Shown here piece after piece: positions 27,269-34,629 of a DNA stretch of 64,000 nucleotides. A program made the translations under genes and the position numbers. A model generated the notes under the pieces. That model did no database searches. It saw nothing but the letters and a program-made list of their open reading frames with translations, and had not been told where the DNA came from. Origin of the DNA: Kocuria flava (lineage in GTDB: Bacteria > Actinomycetota > Actinomycetes > Actinomycetales > Micrococcaceae); the NCBI RefSeq assembly GCF_001482365.1, contig NZ_CP013254.1:2914001-2978000 (forward strand), written 5' to 3'. Every line of letters starts with the position of its first letter. Position 1 is the first letter of the stretch.

Positions 27269-28669
27269 ATGACCTCCCAGCCTCCCCACGACCCCTCCGG
27301 CGACGACGACGGGCGCAAGGACCCCTTCCAGGAGATGCTCGAGCGGCTGCTCGGCGGCAGCGGCATGAACCCCGAGGACCTGCGCCGGGCCGGCGTGCCG
27401 ATGGACCCCCAGGCGATGTCCATGATGTTCCAGCAGATCCAGTCCATGATGGGCGGGGCCGGGACCGAGGGGCCCGTCAACTGGAAGCTCGCCCTCGACC
27501 ACGCCCGCCGGATCGCGGCCGCCGACGGCGACCCCTCCGTCACCGCCGCCCAGCGCGGGGCCGTCGAGGACGCCATGAAGCTCGCGGAGCTGTGGCTCGG
27601 CGAGCACACGGCGTTCGACCCGACCGCCGTGCGCCCGCAGGCCTGGTCGCGGGCCGAGTGGATCGAGGCGACGATGCCCACGTGGCAGGAGATGACCGGC
27701 CCCGTGGCCGGCTCCGTCACACAGGCGCTCACGGACGCGCTCACCCAGCAGCTGCCCGCCGAGCTGACGGCCATGATGGGCGGGGCCACGGGCATGCTCG
27801 CCGGCGCCGGGGGCATGCTCTTCGGCATGCAGCTGGGCCAGGCGATCGGCGGGCTCTCCCGCGAGGTGCTGTGCTCGACCGACATCGGCCTGCCCCTGGC
27901 CGAGGGCCGCTCCGCGCTGCTGCCCGCGAGCATCAGGGAGTTCGGCGAGGGCCTGGACCTGCCGGCCCAGGAGATCATGCTCTACCTGGCCGTGCGGGAG
28001 GCCGCCCACGTGCGCCTGTTCACCGCGAACCCCTGGTTGCGCGGGCACGTCCTGGACCTGGTCCGCCGCTTCTCGGAGGGCATCCACATCGACATGGCCC
28101 GCATCGAGGAGGCCGCCCGCGACATCGACCCGATGGACCCCTCGAGCATGCAGGAGGCGCTGTCCTCCGGGATCTTCGCCCCGCAGCAGACCCCCGACCA
28201 GGAGGTCACCCTCAAGCGCCTGGAGACGGTCCTGGCGCTCGTCGAGGGCTGGGTGCACGTGGTGACGGCGGAGTCGACGGCGAACCTGCCCTCGGCCGGG
28301 GCGCTGTCCGAGACGATCCGCCGCCGGCGCGCCTCCGGCGGGCCCGCCGAGCACGCGTTCGGTGCGCTCGTGGGCCTGGAGCTGCGCCCGCGGCGGCTGC
28401 GCGAGGCGGCGGAGTTCTGGCGCCACGTGGGCGAGCAGCGGGGTGTGGAGGAGCGGGACCGGCTGTGGGACGCGCCCGAGCTGCTGCCCACGGACGAGGA
28501 CCTCGACGACCCGGCGGGCTTCACCGCGCGCCGGGGGCTGCTCACGGCCTCCGAGGACGAGGTCGACGCCGCCCTGCAGAAGCTGCTCTCCGGCGGCTAC
28601 GACGACCCGGACGGCTCCGGGTCCTCCGGTGAGGAGGACGGCCCGCAGGACGGCGGCGGCTCCCGCTGA
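27269..28669 (+). CDS. Zincin-like metalloprotease (DUF2342 family)
   Basis: 466 residues from ATG at 27269 (GGTGGA upstream; TACGCT about 50 nt upstream may be its -10). The N-terminus is Met/Gln-rich (DPQAMSMMFQQIQSMMGG). The central region carries WIEATMPTWQEMTGPVAGSV and GMQLGQAIGGLSREVL. The candidate zinc site is LYLAVREAAHVRLF, the degenerate ExxxH form usual in this family, followed by EGIHIDMARIEEAARDIDPMDP. Rv3195 is the homologue and is likewise divergent from the PDZ protease. Function is unknown; peptidase activity is inferred from fold. Its last 73 bases overlap the end of the convergent metallopeptidase gene, and both tails there are low-complexity. Confidence 0.88.
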   Translation: MTSQPPHDPSGDDDGRKDPFQEMLERLLGGSGMNPEDLRRAGVPMDPQAMSMMFQQIQSMMGGAGTEGPVNWKLALDHARRIAAADGDPSVTAAQRGAVEDAMKLAELWLGEHTAFDPTAVRPQAWSRAEWIEATMPTWQEMTGPVAGSVTQALTDALTQQLPAELTAMMGGATGMLAGAGGMLFGMQLGQAIGGLSREVLCSTDIGLPLAEGRSALLPASIREFGEGLDLPAQEIMLYLAVREAAHVRLFTANPWLRGHVLDLVRRFSEGIHIDMARIEEAARDIDPMDPSSMQEALSSGIFAPQQTPDQEVTLKRLETVLALVEGWVHVVTAESTANLPSAGALSETIRRRRASGGPAEHAFGALVGLELRPRRLREAAEFWRHVGEQRGVEERDRLWDAPELLPTDEDLDDPAGFTARRGLLTASEDEVDAALQKLLSGGYDDPDGSGSSGEEDGPQDGGGSR

Positions 28670-29211
28670 TCCGTCCCGGGCGCGCCCTGCCGGTGCGCCC
28701 ACGCGGCCCCGTCGAGGAAGGCCCGCGCCCGCTCCGCGTGCGGGTAGCGGGCCTCCAGCGCGCGGAAGCGCGGGCTGTGGTCGGCCTCGAGCAGGTGCGC
28801 GAGCTCGTGCACCAGCACGAAGTCCAGGACCCACTCCGGGGCCTCCTGCAGCTGCGCGGAGAGGCGGATCACCCCGGTCGCCGGGGTCGCCGAGCCCCAC
28901 CGGGCCTGCTGGCGCGCCGACCAGCGCACGTCCGAGGGGCGCGCCCGGCCCTCGAGGTGGCGGCGGGAGAGCTCCTGGGCGCGCTCGAGGAGGCGGTCCC
29001 CCGAGCGCCGGGCGGCGCCGCGGGCGGCCTCGCGGCGGCGGCGCTCGACGACGCGGGGCACGAGCTCGCGCGTCCAGTGCTCGATCTGCCGGCGGGTGGC
29101 CGCCTGGGGCACGGAGAGCACGACCGTGTCCTCGCTCCAGTGGGCGGAGACGGTCTTGCGGCGGCGCGCCGAGCGGCGCACCACGACCTCGGGCTCGGAG
29201 GGTGTGGGCAT
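28597..29211 (-). CDS. YgjP/M48-type metallopeptidase (DUF45)
   Basis: 204 residues from ATG at 29211. Catalytic zinc motif HELAHLLEADHS with a downstream Glu/His region (FRALEARYPHAERARAFL) is typical of SprT-like/YgjP proteins. Upstream, RWSARQQARWGSATPATGVIRLSAQL matches the family core (WGSC-type motif, here WGSA). YgjP-like proteins are cytoplasmic and their substrates are unknown. The C-terminal 30 residues (GTDQREPPPSCGPSSSPEDPEPSGSS) are encoded opposite the 3' end of the zincin gene, so each gene's tail constrains the other. The longer upstream open frame is Arg/Gly-rich and not convincing. Confidence 0.85.
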   Translation of the reverse strand: MPTPSEPEVVVRRSARRRKTVSAHWSEDTVVLSVPQAATRRQIEHWTRELVPRVVERRRREAARGAARRSGDRLLERAQELSRRHLEGRARPSDVRWSARQQARWGSATPATGVIRLSAQLQEAPEWVLDFVLVHELAHLLEADHSPRFRALEARYPHAERARAFLDGAAWAHRQGAPGTDQREPPPSCGPSSSPEDPEPSGSS

Positions 29212-29361
29212 GGGGACATTGAACACGCCGGCGGCCGGGGGCGCGAGACGGCCCTGTGCGCACCCGGGGCCTGTGGACTGTGGACACGGCGGCCCGCCGC
29301 GCGCCGGTCCCGGCGCGCGGGCAGGGTGGGGAGCTCCCGCCCGCACGTCCCGGAGGTGCTC

Positions 29362-30288
29362 GTGACCCGCTCCCCCGCCCCGCCGCCCGGTTTCCCGGCC
29401 CGCCCCGCCCGGCCGGGTCCCGTCCGTCGGGGTGGCGCCGTCCCGGATCCCACCGTTCCGGGCCCCGCCGCCCCGGGCCCCGCCGCCCCGGCTCCTGTGC
29501 GCAGCGGCCCCGGACGCCCCGGCCCGGTCGGCGACGCGGCGCCGGCCGCGGGGCTGCCGCGCCCCGAGGAGGTGCACGTGCTGGTGCTGGGCCTCGACGG
29601 GATCACCGCCGCGGCCGCCTTGCACCTGCTGCGCTGCGGGGTGCTCTCCCTCAACGTCAACGACCCCGGCCCCGTCACGGAGACCGACCTCGGCACCGGC
29701 GCCTACTCCCGCGGGGACCTGGGCCGCCCCCGGGAGGCGGCCCTGCGCGGGCGGCTGCGCGCCCAGGACCCCCGCTGCGCCCCGGTCAGCGGCCCGGAGC
29801 TGTTCCCCGGCCCGCTGCTGCCCGGGTGCCTCGTGCTGCGCGGCGGCGTCCACGACGCCGGCGGGAGGACCCTGCGCCCGGACCCCGGGGACGTCGCCGC
29901 CCCGGAGCACCCGCTGCTGTCCGTGCACTCAGTCCCCGGGGCCGTGGTGCGCTGGCCGGTCGTCGCCTGGGCCCACAGGCCCTGCCCCGACTGCCTGCGG
30001 GCCACGCTCGCGGCCGTGCCCCGTGCCGGGACGGGCCGGCGGGAGCAGGTGCTGGCCGCCTGGGCGCGCCCGGCGTTCGGCGCGGCCGTCGCCGCCCGCC
30101 TCGCCGCGGAGGCGCTCGCCGTGGCCCTGCCCTCGCTGGACGGGGGCCGCCCGCTGCCGGGCGGCGGTGGCCCCGGACGGGCCGAGGTGCTGCGCCCGCC
30201 CTTCCCGGCCGGGTCGGAGCCGCTGGCGATCGACCGCCGGTCGTGCCTGTGCGGGCTGGGTCAGGACCTGCCCGGCGCCCGCGGCTGA
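29362..30288 (+). CDS. Degenerate ThiF/MoeB (E1-like) family protein
   Basis: 308 residues from GTG at 29362, chosen over the GTG at 29356 because GGAGG lies 5 nt upstream. The first 70 residues are Pro/Gly/Arg-rich. A Rossmann-like segment follows: VHVLVLGLDGITAAAALHLLRCGVLSLNVNDPGPVTETDLGTGAYSRGDLGRPREAAL. It aligns in outline with the nucleotide-binding part of E1-like enzymes, but the glycine loop is GLDGIT and the arginine finger is not evident. Later CPDC and CLC motifs may form a zinc site. No obvious catalytic cysteine motif remains. Genes of this type occur beside uvrD2 in Micrococcaceae. Substrate unknown. Its 3' end overlaps the convergent uvrD2-like gene by 28 bp. Confidence 0.65.
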   Translation: MTRSPAPPPGFPARPARPGPVRRGGAVPDPTVPGPAAPGPAAPAPVRSGPGRPGPVGDAAPAAGLPRPEEVHVLVLGLDGITAAAALHLLRCGVLSLNVNDPGPVTETDLGTGAYSRGDLGRPREAALRGRLRAQDPRCAPVSGPELFPGPLLPGCLVLRGGVHDAGGRTLRPDPGDVAAPEHPLLSVHSVPGAVVRWPVVAWAHRPCPDCLRATLAAVPRAGTGRREQVLAAWARPAFGAAVAARLAAEALAVALPSLDGGRPLPGGGGPGRAEVLRPPFPAGSEPLAIDRRSCLCGLGQDLPGARG

Positions 30289-32171
30289 CCCGCCCGGGCG
30301 CCGCCGGCGCCCGGGCGGGAGGTCCCGCCCCGGGCCGGCCCGGACCGGGGCGCCGGGCCGCCGCGCACCGCACGGCGCCGTCCCCCGGCGGCGGCCTCCT
30401 CGGGCGCGCGCAGGGCCTCGAGGAAGCGCGAGGGCCGCCGGTTCGGCCGGCCCCCGGGGGTGCGGGAGAGGGTCCACGACAGCACCAGGTGCTCGCGCGC
30501 ACGGGTGATGCCCACGTAGAGCAGCCGCCGCTCCTCGTCGACCTCGTCGGCGGTCTCGGCGAAGCCGATCGGCATCAGTCCCTCGCTGAGCCCCACGAGG
30601 AAGACCGCGTCCCACTCCAGGCCCTTGGCCGAGTGCAGGGAGGCCAGGGTGACGCCCTCCAGCACCGGCGCGTCCTGCTGGGCGACCCGCCGCTCGAGCT
30701 CCGCCGCGAGGGCGGGCAGCCCGAACTCCTCGCCGCGCGCCGCGGCGTCCTCCGCCATCCGGTCCGCGAGCGAGACCAGGGAGGCCAGGGACTCCCACCG
30801 CTCCCGGACGGCGCCCGTGGAGCGCGGGGCGCGGTCGCTGTAGCCCAGCGAGGAGAGGATGTCGCGGACCAGGCGGGGCGTGTCCTCCGCGGCGCCGGCG
30901 GCGCGGGCGGCGGTGCGCAGCTGCACGACGGCCTGCTTCACCTCGGGCCGGTTGAAGAACCGCTCCGTGCCGCGCAGCTGGAAGCCGATGCCCGCCTCGG
31001 CCAGGGCGGCCTCGAAGGCCTGCGACTGCCCGTTGGTGCGGAACAGCACCGCGATCTCGGCGGCGCGCACGCCGTCGTCGAGCAGGTCGCGGATGCGCGC
31101 GGCGGTCCCGGCGGCCTCGGCCTCGTCGTCGGGGTACTCGTTCCACGAGGGCCGGGGCCCGTCGGGACGCTGGGCGACGAGCCGCAGCGGCGTGGCCCAG
31201 GACCCCGGCGTCGAGCCGGGGGCGGGCCGGCGGGCGGCCAGGAGCCGGTTGGCGGTCTCGACGACCTGGGGGGTGGAGCGGTAGTCGCGCACGAGCTCGA
31301 TCACCCGGGCGTTCTCGTGCCTCCGGGGGAACTCGAGCAGGTGCCGGGACGTGGCGCCCGTGAAGGAGTAGATGGTCTGGGAGGCGTCGCCCACCACGCA
31401 CACGTCGTCGCGGCCGCCGAGCCACCGGTCGAGCAGCCGCTGCTGCAGCGGGGAGACGTCCTGGTACTCGTCGACCACGAAGTGGCGGTACTGCTCGCGC
31501 ACGGTCGCGGCGACCCGCTCGTCCTCCTCGAGCACGGCGACGGTCAGCAGCAGCACGTCCTCGAAGTCGATGAGGTGGCGGTCGGTCTTGAGCTCCTCGT
31601 AGGACTGGTAGAGCCGCTGGACCGTGCGCACGTCGTAGCCCAGGGGCATGTCCCGCCCGGCGGCCCGTGCCGGGTAGGTGTCCGGGGTGAGCATCGAGAC
31701 CTTGGCCCACTCGATCTCCGCCGCGAGGTCCCGCACGGCCGCGCGGTCGGTGGACAGGCGCATGTTCTGCGCGGCCTCCGTGATCAGCCGCGCCTTGTGC
31801 TCGACGAGCCCGGGCAGCGGCCCGCCCACCGCCTGCGGCCAGAAGTACTGGAGCTGGCGCAGGGCGGCGGCGTGGAAGGTGCGGGTCTGGACCCCGGACG
31901 CGCCCAGCCCGCGCAGCCGGTTGCGCATCTCGTTGGCGGCCCGCGCCGTGAACGTCAGGGCCAGGACCTTCTGCGGCGTGTAGACGCCGGTGGCGATGCC
32001 GTAGGCGATCCGGTGGGTGATCGCCCGGGTCTTGCCCGTGCCCGCACCGGCGAGCACGCACACCGGCCCGCGCAGGGTCGTGGCGACCTCGCGCTGCTCC
32101 GGGTCGAGGCCCTCGAGGATGCGCTCCTCCAGCGGCAGCTCCGGGGCCCCGCCCGGACGGGTCTCGCTCAC
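30261..32171 (-). CDS. uvrD2: UvrD2-like superfamily 1 DNA helicase, lacking the HRDC tail
   Basis: 636 residues; GTG at 32171 overlaps the nudC stop (GTGA) with GGAGAG upstream. All SF1 motifs are present: Walker A AGAGTGKT (41-48), VDEYQDVSPLQQ, VVGDASQTIYSFTGA, LVRDYRST, ASLHSAKGLEWDAVFLVGL and EERRLLYVGITRAR. Neighbouring nudC and adnAB match Rv3198c-Rv3202c, identifying it as UvrD2. Mycobacterial UvrD2 continues into a tetracysteine segment and an HRDC domain. Here the protein ends about 60 residues after motif VI in a basic Gly/Arg/Ala-rich tail with no cysteines, and the DNA beyond is used by a convergent gene. It likely unwinds DNA during repair, though DNA binding may differ from UvrD2. 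Confidence 0.9.
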   Translation of the reverse strand: MSETRPGGAPELPLEERILEGLDPEQREVATTLRGPVCVLAGAGTGKTRAITHRIAYGIATGVYTPQKVLALTFTARAANEMRNRLRGLGASGVQTRTFHAAALRQLQYFWPQAVGGPLPGLVEHKARLITEAAQNMRLSTDRAAVRDLAAEIEWAKVSMLTPDTYPARAAGRDMPLGYDVRTVQRLYQSYEELKTDRHLIDFEDVLLLTVAVLEEDERVAATVREQYRHFVVDEYQDVSPLQQRLLDRWLGGRDDVCVVGDASQTIYSFTGATSRHLLEFPRRHENARVIELVRDYRSTPQVVETANRLLAARRPAPGSTPGSWATPLRLVAQRPDGPRPSWNEYPDDEAEAAGTAARIRDLLDDGVRAAEIAVLFRTNGQSQAFEAALAEAGIGFQLRGTERFFNRPEVKQAVVQLRTAARAAGAAEDTPRLVRDILSSLGYSDRAPRSTGAVRERWESLASLVSLADRMAEDAAARGEEFGLPALAAELERRVAQQDAPVLEGVTLASLHSAKGLEWDAVFLVGLSEGLMPIGFAETADEVDEERRLLYVGITRAREHLVLSWTLSRTPGGRPNRRPSRFLEALRAPEEAAAGGRRRAVRGGPAPRSGPARGGTSRPGAGGARAGQPRAPGRS

Positions 32172-33235
32172 CAGGTGCTCTCCGGCAGGGCCTGGCCGAG
32201 CCAGTGCTCGATCAGGGCGTGGGCGATGGAGACCTTCCCCGGCAGGGTCACCGATCCGTCGCGGGCGGCCGCCAGCAGCTGCGCGCGGGTGAACCAGCGC
32301 AGCTCGAGGATCTCCTGCCCGTCCGGCGCGGCCGCCCCCGAGCGCACGACGGCGCGGCAGCCCAGCATCAGCGAGCGCGGGAAGGGCCAGGGCTGGGAGC
32401 CGAGGTAGTGGACGTCGCCGACGACGAGACCGGTCTCCTCCGAGACCTCCCGCACGACCGCCTGCTCGAGGGACTCCCCCGGCTCGACGAAGCCCGCGAA
32501 GGTCGAGAAGCGGTTGCCGCGCCACAGGGCGGAGCGTCCGAGCAGGAGCCGTTCGCGGGCGGGGTCGGGATCGCCGTCGGAGACCGCGACGATGATCGCC
32601 GGGTCCGTGCGGGGGAAGTGCAGGGACTCGTCGTGGGGGCAGCGGCGGGCCCAGCCGGAGCGGACGACGTCGGTGGGGCCGCCGCACTGCGGGCAGCGGG
32701 GGTGGTCGCGGTGCCACAGGCCCACGGACTGGGCGGCCACGAGCAGCGCGGCGTCCTCCGGGGGGAGCACGGGGCCCAGCTCGCGCAGCCCGGCCCAGCG
32801 CAGCGGGGGCGCGCCGTCCGCGGCCGCGTGCCGGGCCACGGCCGCCAGCAGGTCCTGGCCCGGGGCCGTCGCGCCGGTCTCCTGCGCGAGGCCGGGCACG
32901 GGGCGCAGCAGCACCCGGGCTCCCGGGACGCCCCCGGCGGTGGTGCGCCCGAGGTAGACCTCGGGGTGGCGCGGGTCCGCCGGGCCGGGCGGGAGCCCCT
33001 CGGCGGGCACGAGGAGGAGGTCCTCGCCGGCCACGGGCGCGAGCCCGCCGGCGAGGACGAGCACGAGCGTCCCGGGCTCCTGTGCCGCGACCGCCCGGAC
33101 GTCGCGCAGCTCGCGCTCGATCCCGTCCCGGTCGACGGCGGCGGCCGTGAAGGGCAGGCGGGCCGGGTCGAGGCGCTCCGGGGCGGCGGGGCGGGCGGGC
33201 TCGGGGCGGGGCGGAGGACAGTCGGAGGCGGGCAC
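32168..33235 (-). CDS. nudC: NAD(+)/NADH pyrophosphatase, NudC-type Nudix hydrolase
   Basis: 355 residues from GTG at 33235; another in-frame GTG lies at 33244. The later start is preferred because TACAGT (33243-33248) ends 7 nt before it, the leaderless pattern seen elsewhere. NudC splits NADH to NMNH and AMP and removes NAD caps from RNA. Visible: a zinc ribbon with CPQC and a third Cys in RRCPHDESLHFPR, where the usual fourth Cys is Asp; the Nudix box GFVEPGESLEQAVVREVSEETGL; and the NudC-specific SQPWPFPRSLM motif. It overlaps uvrD2, as in Rv3199c-Rv3198c, but the mycoredoxin gene found between them in mycobacteria is absent here. Confidence 0.93.
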   Translation of the reverse strand: MPASDCPPPRPEPARPAAPERLDPARLPFTAAAVDRDGIERELRDVRAVAAQEPGTLVLVLAGGLAPVAGEDLLLVPAEGLPPGPADPRHPEVYLGRTTAGGVPGARVLLRPVPGLAQETGATAPGQDLLAAVARHAAADGAPPLRWAGLRELGPVLPPEDAALLVAAQSVGLWHRDHPRCPQCGGPTDVVRSGWARRCPHDESLHFPRTDPAIIVAVSDGDPDPARERLLLGRSALWRGNRFSTFAGFVEPGESLEQAVVREVSEETGLVVGDVHYLGSQPWPFPRSLMLGCRAVVRSGAAAPDGQEILELRWFTRAQLLAAARDGSVTLPGKVSIAHALIEHWLGQALPESTW

Positions 33236-33242
33236 GACGTCC

Positions 33243-33330
33243 ACTGTAGCGACCGGGACCGACCCCGCAGGCGGGTGTCCACGGAGGGCGGCGACCGGCC
33301 CGGGGGCCCAGGCCCGGCCTCTTGTAGGGT
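33243..33330. promoter_or_regulatory. Divergent leaderless promoters of nudC and the APH-like gene
   Basis: TACAGT on the minus strand (33243-33248) precedes nudC by 7 nt, and TAGGGT on the plus strand (33325-33330) precedes the GTG at 33337 by 6 nt. Neither has a recognisable -35. Confidence 0.5.
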
Positions 33331-33336
33331 GGGCGG

Positions 33337-34629
33337 GTGAGCACCTCCCTCGAGCACCTCGCCGCGGTCGCGGCCGCCGGCGTGCCCGGGCTGGCGCCCG
33401 TGGCGGTGGGACCCTCCCCGGACGACGACGCCGACTTCCGCTCGGCCGTGGTCCTCGACGCCGAGGGCCGGCGCTGGCGGGTGCGCGCGCCGGTGACCCC
33501 CGAGGCGGAGGTGCGGCTGGAGACCGAGCACCTCGTGCTGCGCTCCTTCACCCCGGCGATCCGCTCCCGGCTGCCCTTCCTGGTGCCCACCGCGGTGGCC
33601 ACCGTGGAGGACGAGCGGCTGCACGCGGTGGTGCACTCCCACATCGAGGGCGAGCCGCTGGGCCTCGACGCGCTCGCGCGCATGGCCGCGCACCCGGACC
33701 CCGCCCACCACCGGCACGTGCCCAGCGCCGAGCCGCTGCCGCCGCTGTCCGTGCAGCTGGGCCGGGTGCTGGCCGCCGTGCACGCCCTGCCGCCGTCCCT
33801 CGTGCTGGACGCGGACCTGCCCTCCTACACGGCCGGACAGTGCCGCGAGCGGCGCCTGGCCGAGCTGCGGCGCGCGGAGGCGACCGGGCGGGTGCCGGCG
33901 GCCCTCGTGGGACGGTGGGAGCGCGTGCTCGGCGACGACGCCGTGTGGGGCTTCGTCCCCCGCGTGGTGCACGGTGACCTGCAGGAGGACGACCTCGTGA
34001 TCTCCCGCGGGCGGGTGCGCGGGGTGACCGGCTGGACCGACCTGCACGTCGGGGACCCCGCCGACGACTTCGCGTGGCTGATCGGCGCCCGGGACGCCCG
34101 CTTCGCGGCCGCCGTGCTGGAGGCCTACGCCGGCACCTGCCGCAACCGGACCTTCCGCGCGCCCGACGCCGACCCGGACCCGCACCTGCTGGACCGGGCC
34201 CGGCTCGACGCCGAGCTCGCCGTGGCGCGCTGGCTGGTGCGCGGGACGGACCGCGGGGACGCCGCGACCGTGGCCGACGCCGAGCGGATGCTCGCCGCCC
34301 TCGAGCGCGACGTCTCCCGGGCCGCGCGCGGCGCCGCGGGCGCGGCCCCCGACGGCACTCCGGGCCCCGCGGGCACGAGGACGCCCGGAGGGTCGGGCGC
34401 GCCGGGCGGCAGCGGTGCTCCGGGCCCGACCCGCACCCCCGGCGGGTCGACGCTCCCCCGTCCGTCCTCCCCGGCAGCCGCCGACACCGAGGCCCCGGAC
34501 ACCGAGGCCCTCGACGCCGGGGCCGTGCGCGGCGCGGCCGCACGGGCCCACGGGAGTGCCGCCCGGGCGGCCCCGGACGGCGCCCCCGGCACCCCTGGCC
34601 CGGCTCAGGGGCGCAGCACGACCCGGTAG
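33337..34629 (+). CDS. APH-like phosphotransferase (macrolide 2'-phosphotransferase-like)
   Basis: 430 residues from GTG at 33337, 6 nt after TAGGGT. A kinase-like fold: an N-lobe with RWRVRAPVTPEAEVRLETEHLVLRSF, the catalytic loop VVHGDLQEDDLVI and the metal-binding VGDPADDFAWLIG. In active APH enzymes the loop reads HGDLxxxN; here the Asn position is Asp, so activity is uncertain. The last 100 residues are a repetitive Pro/Gly/Thr/Ala tail that probably has no fold and whose end overlaps the convergent adnB gene by 25 bp. Proteins of this type lie between nudC and adnB in Micrococcaceae and are generally labelled phosphotransferases. A resistance role is not supported by anything seen here. 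Confidence 0.75.
   Translation: MSTSLEHLAAVAAAGVPGLAPVAVGPSPDDDADFRSAVVLDAEGRRWRVRAPVTPEAEVRLETEHLVLRSFTPAIRSRLPFLVPTAVATVEDERLHAVVHSHIEGEPLGLDALARMAAHPDPAHHRHVPSAEPLPPLSVQLGRVLAAVHALPPSLVLDADLPSYTAGQCRERRLAELRRAEATGRVPAALVGRWERVLGDDAVWGFVPRVVHGDLQEDDLVISRGRVRGVTGWTDLHVGDPADDFAWLIGARDARFAAAVLEAYAGTCRNRTFRAPDADPDPHLLDRARLDAELAVARWLVRGTDRGDAATVADAERMLAALERDVSRAARGAAGAAPDGTPGPAGTRTPGGSGAPGGSGAPGPTRTPGGSTLPRPSSPAAADTEAPDTEALDAGAVRGAAARAHGSAARAAPDGAPGTPGPAQGRSTTR

Noticed and set aside
28597..28669. Frameshift or fusion between the zincin and YgjP-like genes
   Set aside because: The genes are on opposite strands and each has a complete domain; the overlap is only of tails.
33337..34629. Macrolide resistance gene
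   Set aside because: Only the general kinase fold supports this; the catalytic loop is altered and the gene lies in a conserved housekeeping block.
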